This document shows, piece by piece, positions 1 to 14,289 of a DNA stretch of 64,000 bases (the stretch's first letter is position 1; each line of letters opens with the position of its first letter). The position numbers and the translations under genes are program-made. The stretch spans positions 41,963,937 through 42,027,936 of the forward strand of contig JALGQZ010000004.1 in the NCBI GenBank assembly GCA_023105745.1, written 5' to 3'. Source of the stretch: Austropuccinia psidii (lineage: Eukaryota > Basidiomycota > Pucciniomycetes > Pucciniales > Sphaerophragmiaceae). Below the pieces are notes generated by a model. It was given only the letters and a program-made list of their open reading frames with translations, was not told the DNA's origin and made no database searches.

Positions 1-3000
1 TAATTATGATAATCTTACATGACAACAGATAATGCAATCAATAATCCAAAAGGGTTTATTGTTTTCTAATTCACTGGTTTTTCAGTTTGCTCCATGGCAT
101 GCCTCTGTGAGCTGTTTTTGACTTAAAAGAGGCCTCCTCTTGCTATTTTTTCCAAGAATCATCTTATTATCCATTTATATCATTGTTACCAACAAGTCAG
201 TATTAGTTAAACTATGCATAAGTGTTTTAATTCTTTCAGAATCAATCAGAAAGACGTGAAATCATAGAATCCGACTATATATTGTTGTAATCCTGCTATA
301 AATCATTTTGGTCCCTTAAATCCACAATTCTGTGTCAAATTTCTCTACTTATATCTTTCAATAAGTCCTTTGGAGTATAAGTAAGTCATTTATCTTTAAT
401 TCTTAAAGTTTTTCTCTAAAATTAGTTTTCTTCAAGAACTATCTTTATAATTATTCTTTCAAAAGATAATTTTATATTGGAATAATTTTATTATTTTAAT
501 AAAAGAAGTTTTTATTATTAAATTCTTCTGGTAATTGATTCTTGTAGACAATTACTGCTCACTGTTAAAATCACTAGTAGTGTTTAACACGTGAAAGAAA
601 TAATTCTTTAATTATTTAATTGTTGTTATAATAATATTTTATCATTATATTTCATAAGAACAGACATAGTACTGTTGATTAATAGTAATATTATCATCAG
701 TTTCATAGTCAAATCTTACAGGTTTGTTGAAAAGCATTTTGAAAGCATATATTTTTTCTTGTATGCTCTCCATTTCTCATGTAGGTTGGCTGAACTAAGA
801 TTCAATTGATTGAAACACTTTTTATTCATCTCAGTTGCTAACTAGTGAAATCCATTTTCTTCAGGGGAAAGCAGCTGACCTATTGAGTCTTTTATAAAGG
901 CTCCAAAAAAAGAATTAAAGTTTTACTTAACTGAAATCCAATAAATGATACACAGGTAATTGGAAGTTTTCCAATCAACTGTTTTTTTAATCAGGATCTG
1001 TTGTCTTTTTTGATGAGTTTTATTGCACTGATGATTATTTATGTGGAATAGTGATGCCTTAATTCAAACAAATGAGTGCTAAGGATTGGGAGATAAAATG
1101 GATTTGAATAAAAAGAATAAACTGATAAGAGAATTGTGTTTAACCTGTTTAATTTTGAAGCAGGAATTGAATGAAGTCCCAGGGGAAATCATCCTAAAAG
1201 AGAATAAAAATAAATGCTTTTAAATTCAAAATTTCTATCAAAAGTCTGGAGAAGTAAACCATAGGAGTTTTAATGATTCAACTGCCCTAATAGGGGGTAT
1301 CAAATTTACAAAATACCCAGGTTTTTCCCCCGAATCCCAAATTAATATTTAGTTAATTTGTGGTACCAAAAATATGGGCTTTAAAGTCTAGATACTGTAT
1401 TTTGGGATACCAAAGCCCCACCTTTAGCCTTACCAAAATCTCCATTTTCAATGCAGAAATCAGTAAGTGCATGTATAAGTGCATATAAATTATTAAATAT
1501 ATCATAAAATATGAATAAACTAGTATTACTTTGAAATATTTTTCTTATTATCATCATCTTAACACATTTCAATTAATCATAATTCCAAAGGGAATCAAAA
1601 GATTACCTTTAATTCAGACTTCAAAATATTTTCAGCTTATGGATTATTTCAAATGTAATAGTACTTCGAAAATTAATAATGATATAGTCTTATTATATAT
1701 GATAGAAACACAAATATAAATTGATCCCTGTACAAGGAATCGTTCACCTTGAATTTCTACATAAAATTACTTAGAAGGCTTATCATGTGATAAATTTTTA
1801 TAGATTTGTCACACCAACTATTCTTAATTCAAAATATTGGTTGAGAAGATTCATGACAATGAAACATTTCAAAATTCCTCACAAGAAAAAGTGCGCCTGA
1901 AGTAAAATTGGCTGTGAAAATATCAAGATTAGAATAAAACAAAAATAGGGGTGCTTTGGGGAAAACTTTCATATTATTTGTAGTTAGCCATGGTACTATT
2001 GTATTGTAAACTCAAAGGTTGATTGTCATATTGATAAATTCCAAGAGAATAATGATAGTTTTGCTAAAAGCTGGACAGAAAAGTAGAGATTTCAAGAGTG
2101 ATACAGGCTGAAGGGTTCTATGGTTTTTTTTTTAATTTTTTGATAGGAGTCTCATACCTTTGTCTCAACAGCCCCCAAATATTTCAAGCCTACTGTTAGA
2201 ATAAAACGAGGTAAGATATTATACTTTCAAATTTTAATTAATTTCAAATAATTATGTGAAATTTAGGCATTCCATTTATATATATGTGGTTTTTTATATA
2301 AAAAAATCATTTCCCAAAATATTAGATGTACTGGCTCAATTCATTATTTGAATTTATATAAACATAGCAAAAGAGCCACAAAACCACAGGACTTTGACAA
2401 AAGTGATTAGTAATTAGTATATTTAGAATATGCAAACTCACCCTAGGCTGTTACATATTATAAGGGGTTTTTGGAAAAGGATGAATACAAAATGTATTTA
2501 AATTATTTTCTAGAAGAATCAAGGGGAGTAATAGAGCATAAAATAAGTATTTCAAATTTTCAATGATTCTCTCTATGGGAAATTTGAAATAAAATAAGTT
2601 ATAATCAATAAATACCATTTTTTTCAGTTGGGTGGTTTCTTGTGTAATTTTAAATCATATTGTTTGACAAATGGAATATTAATAATTTAATATCTATGAA
2701 GATGATGAGTCAGAAGAAGTCAAAGCTGTATATGAACCAGGAAATAAAAAATATCTTGTAGATATTAATTGAAATATAAATCTAATACCTTTGGCATGGG
2801 AAGATAATCATTGATAATATTTTATGCTAATCATTTACTCATGTCAAGTATTTCAATTACTATGAGTTATATTGAATTTCGATTATCAAATTATACTATT
2901 TATAATTTTCCCGTTTTACCTCTTTTTTATCTTTTTCATTTCAATGTTAGTGAACATAGACTTTTGATTTGATTTTGGTAAGAGTTGTTCTTAAAACAAT

Positions 3001-4196
3001 TATATTGAACAATTTATGATTTATTTGGAAGGAGAAGCAAAAATGAGTAGCTCCTTGATATTTTATAATTTCGGAAGAAGGCTTGGAAGTGTTACAAACA
3101 ATTTATGAATTATTCCACACTATTTCCATTATTACAGGTTTCTTTGAAAAATAAATTTCCATTTTAAATTTGAAAATCCATGTCCAGATGGGGTTAATAT
3201 TGTGGGGATTGGCTGAGAGTAATTTTTAGAAATGAAAGAAAGTATACCACAATTACATGAATTGATATCAATGAGATCTTGAAATGGCTTATTGAAAAAT
3301 TCATCTTGAGTTACAATTAAAGTTATAAATATTTTTTCCATTTATTTAATTAATTGGAAGTAAATTCAAGGTTTCTGAAATTGGGTAGTTGAGCAGCTTC
3401 CATTAATACTTTTTTTTCATCTGCAGTTATCTTAAAAAAACAAATAATTCAAGAAGAAATTAAAAGATACTAATTTGAAGCTTTACTAATGCAATGTTAT
3501 CATTTTAAATTTAGTTTGGGCTCAAACCAGGCCTATGGGATTAAAAAACTATAAAATGTAAGGTACTCAGTAATTACTGAGAGAATTAAGCAAGTTCTTA
3601 CATAACTTCAGATTTATAACAACCAGAACCTGGAAAACATCCATTCCTTTCATTATTCCACCCAATACATTATCATTGATTTTTATTTCTTGTCTATTAT
3701 TTTCTAATTTAGCTATAATGTCCTTTCATATTTCGCAGATTGGAATAGGATTTTAAAATAGTTTTCTTTAAAAATTCAATTCTTGTTGGAATGTCTTCTT
3801 TTATTTAGCAATGAAGATAGAAGGTTGATCAAGAGTATTAATTTCTGGGAGAGTTAACCAAGTAAAATTATTATCTTCATTGTCAACTGAAATGGTTCAA
3901 AACTTCTTTAGGAACCTTTGGGACTATAAAGTGCTGATATGATTTGTTTTTTATTATGAATAAGATATCCTTGGGCTTGGGTAAGAATACTTTCATTATT
4001 TAAAATTCCATTATTATCTTAATGATTTTCTCTATTTGTCTGGGTCCTAACCATTAAATAAGAAGGGGTAATGATATATTTATCAGCCTTCAAATAAATC
4101 TTATGATGTACTAAATTGTTTTTAGCATTTACCATAAACTAATTGGAATGATTTTGAGAAACAAAGAGTTAAGATGGATTTTCCTTGAATTTTGAA
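1..4196. other. AT-rich DNA with no recognisable gene
   Basis: No open frame here has convincing protein character, and the few 60-70 codon frames are AT-rich chance frames. I see no LTR ends, terminal inverted repeats or tRNA-like folds. It is probably very old decayed repeat DNA, but nothing visible ties it to the families further right. Confidence 0.6.
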
Positions 4197-4858
4197 TATT
4201 GTGGTGTGGGATAAATGAGAAAGTACCTGGAAGGGGAAATTACAAGAAAAAGTTTTTTATTGCTTTTATGACTTGTCACCCTTGCGCTGCTTGTGTGATA
4301 GATGAATATAGAGCTCCCTTCCAAATAATAATTAATTATCTTGAATTGAGCTCCAAAATAAAGCTATTTATTTTGATGGTGGCTGGATTAGAAAGTCATA
4401 TTTAACAGACTATTATCAGAAACTTCTTGATCTTCAGAGATGGTTAAATGAAACCTTAACACCACAAAACAATATAAAAACTAGAAATCAAGGTTAATTT
4501 CGCCAATAGCAACTACTAATATCTTGGAAATGTGAGAAACCACAAATAAAACAATATCTGATAGCACTAATAGGATAAACTTGAAAGCAAGGCTAATAAT
4601 AATATTTCCTCTAATTGATTTTAGTATTTATCACCTTTTTTATATGTTTAATGTTTTTTAGATTGATGATCTTTGGTATATAATACTTGAAACTCAAAAA
4701 TATTTAAATTTTTTTGATAACAATTGATAACTAGATGATTTCCTTAAAGCTATAATGATATAAGGTAAAGCTTATCAATAGAATATTTCTATTAATAAGA
4801 ATATAAAGGTGGCGATTTGATAATTATAATGATGATAAATTCTTCTTTTTAAGAGAGT

Positions 4859-4984
<126 letters not shown>

Positions 4985-5269
4985 TCTATTTTTATGATAA
5001 TAGCTTAGTAAACTTATGATATAATGTATACCACTTATGACTACTATTATATATAAGAATTACTAAAACTAGGATAATACTTTATGTATGAGGAGACTTC
5101 CCCCAGATGAAATATTGAGAAATTGAGTTTTCTTGTTGAGCTCGCCTGTTGGAGCATATTAGACTACCCTTTAAGTACTTCTTGACAATTTTCTTTTACA
5201 ATGAAAGCTATTTTGAGACCCAATTGTTTCAGAAAAAATATTAAAAAGTTGAATTTCTACTTTTGAGCT

Positions 5270-5420
5270 TCACAAGTGGGCTTGGAAGAAAAGAATGAGA
5301 AAAGAAATAGAGGACTTCTATTTATAGATTTTGAGCCCACAAAAGGAGTGTCAAGAAAAAGGGGACTTGAAATTTTTTCAGGTCTCAAATTTGGGGTTTT
5401 ATCATATGACCTGTATTATG
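5270..5420. mobile_element. Possible relic of a CACTA-type terminal region
   Basis: The stretch containing AGAGGACTTCTATTTATAG and TTTTGAGCC resembles the inner part of the CACTA left terminus at about 45605-45690 (AGAGGACCTCTATTTATAG, then TTTTGAGCC). It has the same orientation, and similarity continues weakly downstream (GGGGACTTGAAA against GGGTACTTAGAA). No transposase remnant or second terminus is visible nearby, so this is a lone decayed end at best. Confidence 0.4.
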
Positions 5421-5470
5421 AAATAAGGTTTGGTGTTGTTATATCATGTTACCTGTGTTTTACTTGAGTT

Positions 5471-8400
5471 ATTGATTTTGTGAAGGGACTTTAGTTTGTT
5501 TCCATTGTGGTTGATTAAATTTAATGTGAGGTGATCTTGATTAAATTGAGTTTCTGGCTCCTTTATCTCCTAATAATTACTAAGAAATCCAGTTAGTGAA
5601 AAATACATTTAATTGATTACTCAGAAATACTAAATTGATTACTAATATTGATATTATCTCCTACCTGCTTATGTAATATTCATTTTGAATATTTATATAA
5701 TTTTTTTCTTTCATTTTGATTTCTTCAATATCCCTCTATAAATATTCACCTGGTGTGTTCATACCATATGATTATAACACTTCTCTTTATTATCAATTGA
5801 ATCTTAATCATTAGGTTCACCTATTCCCAACAACTAAAAAAAGCCTTCCACAGAGAATATCAAAGTCATTTTTAATAGAAATGGGTCATACATACCATTT
5901 ATAAAATTTGGAATTGAATGTAAAGTAATTCATTTTCACCTTGAACTAACTCTAATAAAGTCTTGATACCATCTCTCCCTTTCTCTTTCAGATATTAAGT
6001 CCCATTCAAGCTAATCCATAACTAAACTTCCTCCAAGTAGTTTAAATTAACCTTTCCTTATAGTTTGACCTCTATGAAACTATAAATCTGCCATAAAATA
6101 TTATTTCATGCATCATCCTTGTAACTCAGACCATTTGTGCTGTATTAATACTCTACTACTCACTTGAAAGTATTGAAAAATTCCAAATTCAAAGAAATAA
6201 AATGAAATGAAAGATGGTGATCATTTTGGGTAAACCAATTCTTCACAATTTGTAGTGTTTGATGGTACAGTGGGCTTTCACATTATAAGTAGCAATTTTA
6301 TTTATCAGCTTATAGGTTATTTTAGCTTCTAATTGTTATTAAAATAAGGATTTATACCATTAGGTCAGAGAAGAACAATTTCTTGACTTGAATCAACAGT
6401 TTTTCAATGCCAAAAGATAAATAAATTTATGGTCCATTGAGCCAAAATGGTCTAGGAATACCACAGTAGGAGTTTTGAAGTTGGAAATGACATTTAAATG
6501 AGATAAACCTTCTTAATATACCACCCCTACACAACAGATTCAAATTAATAGATGAATAAGATACTTTTTTATCGGCTCATGTCATAAAGATGATATTATA
6601 TTATTATGAATAATGTAAAAATTTCAATAATGCATCAATAGATGAAATGAAATTACGTATTCAATTTATTAAATTTAAATTGATTAAATTTTTAAAAAAA
6701 AGAAAAAAATAGAAAAATAATGATTGAAGAGTTGATAATATGAGGAAAAGAGGATTTAAAAGGCATGGGAAAGATCCAAAATAAAAAATGAATTTTATTT
6801 CAGATTGGGTTTTTTTGGTTGGGAAGTTTGTTATAAAATGATGTAGAATAAATTGAAATTAATTTAAAGTAAATTTTATATGTGCTATGGTGGGTTTCAG
6901 GTTAGAAAAAAGGGTTTGGATAGTAATATATGAGGGTGATAGAGGTTAGGAGGATTAGTATTTTTATACATTTGATGATTATTTTATTTTATTATTTTTC
7001 TTGAATTCCAATTTGATTAGAAATACTTCAAAGAAGCTGAGTATTATAATGACGGAAGAAAATTAATAATAGAAGTAGTAAAATAACTTTCTTTGAAAAC
7101 AAGACTTGACCCCAGCAACACAAACGCAGAGAATATAAAAAGTTACTAAGCCTTTTATGAGCCTGTTGATGAAAAAAGAGTGGGAGCTCCCCATATTTTG
7201 ATAAAAAAGTTAAGAGATAGGTTAGTTATCATGAAAATGTTGACTGATAAAGAATAAAATAATGCCAATTTGAATTAATTTTTGAAAAAAATAATAATTT
7301 AATTTATTGAGCATTTATGTGGAAAAATTGAAATTTGACAACAAAAATGAAAATTGATTTGAAAACAATTTAAATTAGAGCTTGAAATGAGAGATTTAAA
7401 TTGAAATCTCAGTGATAAATATTCAGATAATAAACTTAAAAATTAATAATTAAAAAATAAAAATTAAAAAAGAAAGAATTCAAAAAACAATCTAAATTGG
7501 ATTTCAAATGAAACACAACCAAAAATCCAATATGCCACCAGCATAAACAGTTAGCAACACTCCAAAAAATCAAAAGCATAATTAAAAATAAGAATTGATT
7601 GAAAAAATTGAATTAGAATTTAAATATACAAGGTTTACTTTGAAACTCCAGTGAAAAATTATCCAAAACTAAAGCTCAAATTTTTCTTTCAAACCCACAT
7701 TATAAACAACTTTCTATTTGATTTTGAGTTATACACAACCCAAAAACCAAATCTTGAAAACAATTTATAAAAGCAAAAATTGAACTGGAAGATAAAAAGA
7801 TACTTGAAATTGAAATTTAAAAGTCAAAATGTATCAAAGAAAATGTAAAAAGGAACTTAAAAATGAAATGTTGAGCTGAAAAATTACCTAAAAGTTCTTG
7901 AAAATTGAACTTAAAACTTCTTTCTTTTTAAGATAAAATAATATCTAATTCTAATTTCAAACTAATCCCAACAAAGAATCAAGTATTTACCAAATAAAAA
8001 CCTGTGTGACATTTTGGAATAATATGAATGTATAGATAGCATACCAGCTCAATGACCTTAACCTAAGACTAACATAATAATTCCATAAAACCTTTCAATA
8101 ATCAATTTCTTTCTTTAAAAATTACCAAATTGAAATCAATCCATTTTTACCTAAATAATTGTTCTCATGCATCAATTTGAATTTTTTGATTCCAGAAGAC
8201 ACTCTAGCTCTGAGATAGGTCTTCTTGATGTTGAAACTGCTATAGTGAGATCCATATGGAATTTCTTCTATTTCAACTCCAATTCCCTAATCCATTCACC
8301 TCTTTTGAGATAAATCTTAATTTTATGTTGGTTCTCATAAAACTCCATTTTTTTTTTGAAACTTAAACTCTTTACACAATTGAATTTCAAAATTCTTTGC

Positions 8401-9583
8401 ATTATCCTCAAGCCATTTTTATTTTTACCACTCCAAAAAAGAAATATAATTTGCTAAGATCCATATTTACTTATTTCAATTGAATAAAGTAATGATGTTT
8501 TTAATTCATGACTTTCTTGCGGGATTAAAGGAAACTTACATAAGGCGGTACAAATTTATCAATTTCCCTTTTCATTGAGCCTCCATTTTCATTCAGGTTG
8601 AAGGTAAACTATTGATTCCTCTTTTGTTTCAAATGGGGAATAAATTTACTTAGCTTTAGTAAGAAAAATAATAAATAATAGAATTAAAATATATTATGTT
8701 AAAGAAGACATACCAATTAATAATTGAGGTTTGAATTCTGAATTAGTTCATCATAATCATTAATCAGAGGATAAAGATCAAGATTTTCCTCAAAGACCTT
8801 ATTAATCTTTCAAGTGGAAAGGACCTTTAATTAGTTAATAAATTCATCAAAATAGATGATTAATTACTTTGAGGGGCTAATATTATATTCTCATAATTAT
8901 TAAAAATTTCTTTTTCATGAGAATCATAACTTGCACTGGGAGTAACATTGGGATTGTGACCAAAGAGTGCACCCATATATTTATTTTTGTATATTCTCCA
9001 CCATTCTAAAATTATCATTGAGCTGAGGTTTAATATATAATTGGATTCCATTCTTATCCCAATTAAAATAAGCTTACAGCCATTATTATTGGATAAAGGA
9101 AGCCTCCCTATAGAAGTGAATTCACTTTAACTAAAGAATACCTCAAATTTTATTTGATTTAAATCCAATTTATTATTGTTAAGTAATATGCAAGTATCAA
9201 ATGATCAGATAGATGAGGAAGTCTGTATGTGGTATGAATATTTTACTTGATTGTTGATAATTTTGTAATTAGGCATGAGAATATGATCCTATTTTTTGTA
9301 GAAAATTCATAAAAGTGGTTGTGTAGGAGATAAATAATACATGTATAGATTATTAATTAATAGTGAAATATCATTTAGGTTAGGTTTCATCATGAAATCC
9401 CAGAGGCAAAGTATTCTGTGAAAATACAAGGGTACCCAGTTCTAATTCCATGTAGTTTACACCTAAAAACCTTTGTTTTAATTATGGGATTTGTATTCCA
9501 AATAATTTTTAATTTTTAAGTGGAACTTTATATCTTTTAAAGAGTCCCTGATAAGTCTTTTCATGATTTTGAAAGGCTCTGTT
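5471..9583. other. AT-rich DNA, no gene; A-rich strand bias at about 7050-7900
   Basis: No gene is supported. From roughly 7050 to 7900 the plus strand is strikingly A-rich, with many repeats of motifs such as AAATTGAA, so the composition is asymmetric between strands. I could not match the stretch to any LTR or transposon end in the window. Confidence 0.5.
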
Positions 9584-9673
9584 CTTTTTATTTTTGCTTT
9601 TTATTTTTGCTTTTTATTTTTACTTTTTATTTGTACTTTTTATTTTTACTTTTTATTTCTACTTTTTATTTTA
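9584..9673. repeat. 13-bp minisatellite
   Basis: Seven tandem copies of a 13-bp unit of the form CTTTTTATTTTTR begin at 9584, 9597, 9610, 9623, 9636, 9649 and 9662. Copies differ by single bases near the unit end. The last copy is 12 bp. Confidence 0.9.
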
Positions 9674-11397
9674 ATGAGCTTAGTTTACTCCTTTAGCCAT
9701 CTCAAACCTTGTTTATATTCTGATTTATAATTCAGGGGGAGGTTTCTCCTAACATTTCATCACTAAAATGAGAATTTAAGACTATATACCAGTTTATTTT
9801 TATTATATAGCTATTGAAAATTTCTCAGAATATAATACATATCAGCTACAAATAGCTTGATAGAATTTTTATTTTCTTGTTAAGAATACTGATTAATACA
9901 AGAATACTTAGAAATTTCCTCTTATTTTTTTCTCAAATTAGTAAATATTTACAAAAAAACTTCAGTTCTGATAATTTAAACTTCACTATCAGGTAATATT
10001 CCATAACTTTCATGTAAACTATCTGTATATCAATTTAAATGAGGTGATTATATATTGTGTTATCAAATTCTTGTGGCTTGAAAGAAAGACAAATGATAAT
10101 ATTGAACCTTTTGACTGTATAATAATTTAAAGTAAGCTATAAGTAAAAAAAGGAAATTATTGTTGAAAAAATTAATTGATAAAATAAAAATTTAACATCT
10201 GAAGAATTTTCAGAGTATTTGAATAATGAGAGGACATTTACTCCTGTTATTTCTTGTCTAAATAGGTGAAAAGTAATATAATAGTTCAATATTATAAGAA
10301 ATTGAATACTATTTTTTTATTATAAGCCAAGCCTTTTGATCAAGAAGAATGGAAAATGATTACATCTTTTCATTACCAAAAATATGACTAAAAAATTGTG
10401 TTTATAATGTTTTGGATCTTGAAGAGTTTATCCAATGAGCTATTGAATGATACAAAACCCAATTTCATGATTCTGGGTGATACTGCTAGATATTCACTTC
10501 TAATTAATCCTATTATACATAAAACATGAAATTAGTTCTGTACCATTTCTATTATATTTTATATGAAAAAAATTTCATATCGCTTCTTACAGTCATCACT
10601 TAAAATAAGGAGTACTTAGGAGAAATGTAGGGCCACCTATCAGAAAATTTCAATTTTTAGAGTGCTCTACTTTAAAGATATTTAAAATTTACCCCTGTTT
10701 ATTGCCAAAAAATACCATTTGTTAATATTTCCCCTTTTTTATCTTCCTTCCTATTGATTATTCCTATACAATCCATCTTTGAAATCTTTTACATAAGTAA
10801 TATACACATAAATTCTGTAAATATTCACAGATATTTTTTCTCCCATTAATATATGGTAAACTTTCTCTTAAGTGATTATAATAGTAAAAAAAATTAAAAT
10901 TTATCATTTAATTATTTTGGAAAAAAAAATCTTGTAAAAATTTCTTTTTCCTTTCTCAAAAACTTCAAGTAGTATAGCTTTCAATAGCCCAGCTGATTTC
11001 TTGGATTAACTGATAAGGTTCATATAGTATTATAGTTCAAAAACTACATTTACCCCAATTAAGTCTTGATAAAACACAATTAAAATTAACAAGATTATTT
11101 TTGAACTGATCATTCTGGAATTAGTCCTCATCTACCCAATTCATTGAGTGATAGCTCGAAAATTCCTTTACAAAAACTTAGTGAAAGGCCTCTTGACGCT
11201 AACAATACCATATTTTTATGCTTATCAAATCCTCAAATACTGCTATATAGAATCCAAAATAATCAGAAATCCCTGAAAGAGAAAAAATTCTACATAGTTG
11301 AAAAAAATTTCAAGTTAAAAAATAAAATTATTAAATGAATATTCTTAGACTCATCATCCATCTTCTACCGCTGATTATTCATAATTATCTGCTTATC
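9674..11397. other. AT-rich DNA, no gene
   Basis: No supported coding region, RNA gene or repeat boundary. The right limit is the 5' end of the first family-A LTR. The five bases before it (TTATC) would be the target-site duplication of element A1. The matching copy would lie beyond the window. Confidence 0.5.
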
Positions 11398-13092
11398 TGT
11401 GGGCCTTAGAGGTATTTTAACATACCCAAAAGAACAAAAAGAAGTAAATTAAGCTATAACTCAAAATATAATCTGTAATTAAAATTTAATAATAAATTTA
11501 CATTAAAATTTTCAAAATGTAGAAATATATTTTTATTTGAAATAATGGATTAAAAATAAAATATTATTTGAAAAAAAGTTAAGAAAAATAATTTTAAATT
11601 ATTTTCCAACAAATAAGCAGAGGAAAATTGTTTCACCATTGGATTACTCATAAAGAATCAGGTGGGGTCATCTCTGAGTCAAAATTTTGTAACTCAACTC
11701 TTAATAAACTTGAATTAAGCTTTTAGTGTTTTCTGTATGAAAATCTGAAAATCCTAAAAACTCTATATTAATTCACATCACATGGTGTTTTAACCATCAA
11801 TTTTTGTGTCAAAATTGAGGTGTGGTTTGTAGCGTAAAAGGTATGAGGAATTTAAGGATTCTCAATTGAAGTGTCAAAATGTGAACATGTATTACATAAG
11901 TGAACTCAAATCCCCATATGTGGAATTGAGAATTACAGTTGTTTACTATAATTTTTCAATCGAAGTACATGTATAAGCTATAAGTATAGTAAATGATGAG
12001 GAATTGAAGAAAAAATAAATTGGAAAGATTGATTTTGGGGTAAAAAGGAATCTTGGCTCCAAGGGTTCTAGACTCCCCCAAATTACTTTCTGACAGGCAT
12101 AGGATGTCAAAATTCCCACAAAAGTGCATGACGTTTGGCCTGGGATTCAGTCATGGGGTCTGTGATTAAATTAATGATGAGGTCTTTATACCAACCAGGG
12201 AAGTTTGGACTATTTCCAAGAGGTTAAAGCTACCATTCAGCTGAAAAAACTTATATAAAAAGTTTTAAATGGCTTAAAGGTCTCTCAAACAAATTCTTAT
12301 GTGTTTTGAAGGTTATAAACCACCTATGACTATAGCAATGGCTGGTTTAAAGGACCAAAATGGCTGAAAACAGACTTTTTTTGTTCAAAACAGGGTTCAA
12401 TGATTTCATAATTGACTTTTCTATTGACAGTTTTTCTCTCAAAACTTATTAGAGTAAATTTTATTGCTTAAGTAAGAGAATTGGTGGCTATACAAAAATG
12501 TCTTCTTTGCCTCACTTTTCTTTTCATGTTGGGATCTTTCCTTTTATAATTAGTTTAAACACTGTTAAAATAATAAATAAAATATTCCAAAAACCAATTT
12601 TAAATCATTTTAAACCCTTTAACCACATGAAAAAACAATTATAAGCATTCTTTGTAACTCTTATAATCATTTTTACCCTTGAACCACCCAAAAGTGAGTT
12701 GAAGCATCTTTCAATACTGTCAGCTTTGTCACTTTGTTTCCCAATATACTGTGCTCATATTTGTTTTTTTCTCTTTAATATTAGTTTTACAGACCCTTTT
12801 CTAATATCAGTTTCCTGCTTTTATTTGCTCAATTAATTCCAATTGAAATTTCTGTTGACAAGATTTCACTTGTAGCCATAAATATCTCTTGTAGAGTATG
12901 TTTGAAGAAACTCTTATTGTTGGTAGAAGAATTAACAGTTCTAATACTATCAAAGTTCAAACCAATAGTTTTTGTGTGTTTTTCTCTCAAAGCTCTGAAA
13001 ATAACTATTTTTGCTTAATTTTACCTTAAACAAATATTTGAGGACAGGAGAAGTATTTGATTTTCAATTAAAGTTTCATCTCCACACTTAAA
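11398..13092 (+). repeat. 5' LTR of decayed Gypsy element A1 (family A)
   Basis: It starts TGTGGGCCTTAGAGG (family consensus TGTGAGCCTTAGAGG) and runs to a degraded CTTACA-like end just before TTTGGGGCCCAGC, the same leader seen after the intact A2 LTR. Internal landmarks shared with the other family-A LTRs are GGTGGGGTCA, the block around ATGATGAGGAATT, and GGCCTGG-ATT. The conserved CTATAAAAG promoter motif has decayed to CTATACAAA (about 12489). About 1.7 kb long, against 1.78-1.82 kb for better copies, so small deletions have accumulated. Confidence 0.88.
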
Positions 13093-14289
13093 CCTTTGGG
13101 GCCCAGCATTTATTTTTACCTGTGATATATTTTCTTTAACTTTTCAATATTTTTCTCATACTAAAAAATTACAAATCCATAAAAATACTTATAATTTCAG
13201 AAAATCCATAAAAATGTTCTTTTTTAAATATTATAAGTGAGGCTTTATTTTTTTTATTTTTCTTTTGGAAAATCCTTTTTTACTTGAATAATTTCTTTCT
13301 ATATTAATTTTAGTGTCTGGAAATGTGTTGAGAAATTAACAATCCAATAAATGGGTTTCTTCCCAATACAAGTTTCCTTTTAGCTAAAGTTTAATTGAAA
13401 AACATCCCAGTTGTGTTTCTACTAAAAAATTAGGTGTTTTCACAGATTTAAGGCAAAAACAAGTAAGGGCTAACATGGGCTTATCAACACCCTTTATTTA
13501 TTTTTAAAATGATCAATAAATTAAAAAAGCTCAGAATAATCAAACAGAACCAATTCCTTCTGAATTAATCAATTTGGAAATCAGTAATACTCTCCAAAAA
13601 GGAAATATTTTTCTAATAGTGAGTTTTTTGACATAAAACTACTATTTTAAAGCCTTAAATCATATCAGGAGCCAGACATAACCCCCAAAAAGCTCCAAAA
13701 AACTGCATATACACAATTATGGCAGAAGGAAAAGGATTGGCAAATGAGAGCCAAACTGACAAATTATTCCTTCTGAATCTGATAACACTGTTTTACCTTA
13801 AAATAAAGCTGAAAATGCCACAAGAATCCTTGGTGAGCATAGAAAAATCCAGAAAGAAGGCATGAAACAATGCACTTCACAAAAAATAGTATCAGATTCT
13901 AGCAGAACTTTGGAAAAACTGCATGAACTCTTACCTCACTGTGAGGAAGTTTCTGGGCCATCCCAATAGATGAAAGTTACTAAATGGGTGTCATCAATTA
14001 ATGGAAAAGAAGAACATTATTCTTTAAACAGAAAAATGTAGGAAAAACAACTCTCTACCACCCAAAGAATTTGCAAAACCAACCCCTAAGGCAAGCAGAA
14101 ACAATTCCAACATCAAAAGTGGCTACAATGTCTTAAAAAGGGAAATTGAAAGGCGCCAGCTACTAAAACATAGATAAAAAGCTACATAATCCCAAATATT
14201 TAAAAAGATTCCATGGAAAATGTGTTTTAGATGGCCAGAACTATGATGGAAAGTCAGAAGAGACAGGAAGCAAGATCAAAATATCAGAA
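13093..14289 (+). pseudogene. A1 leader and relic of gag-upstream ORF1
   Basis: This matches the A2 leader and ORF1 (59735-60871) along its length. It contains the same TTAATTTTAG-TGTCTG block (about 13312). It also has a 5' splice site context AATAG-TGAGT (about 13617), where A2 has AATAG-TAAGT, and the downstream segment encoding a Pro/Lys-rich region. Frameshifts and stops are frequent and the 3' splice site region is partly deleted. The copy shows that ORF1 and its intron existed in an older member of the family. Confidence 0.65.
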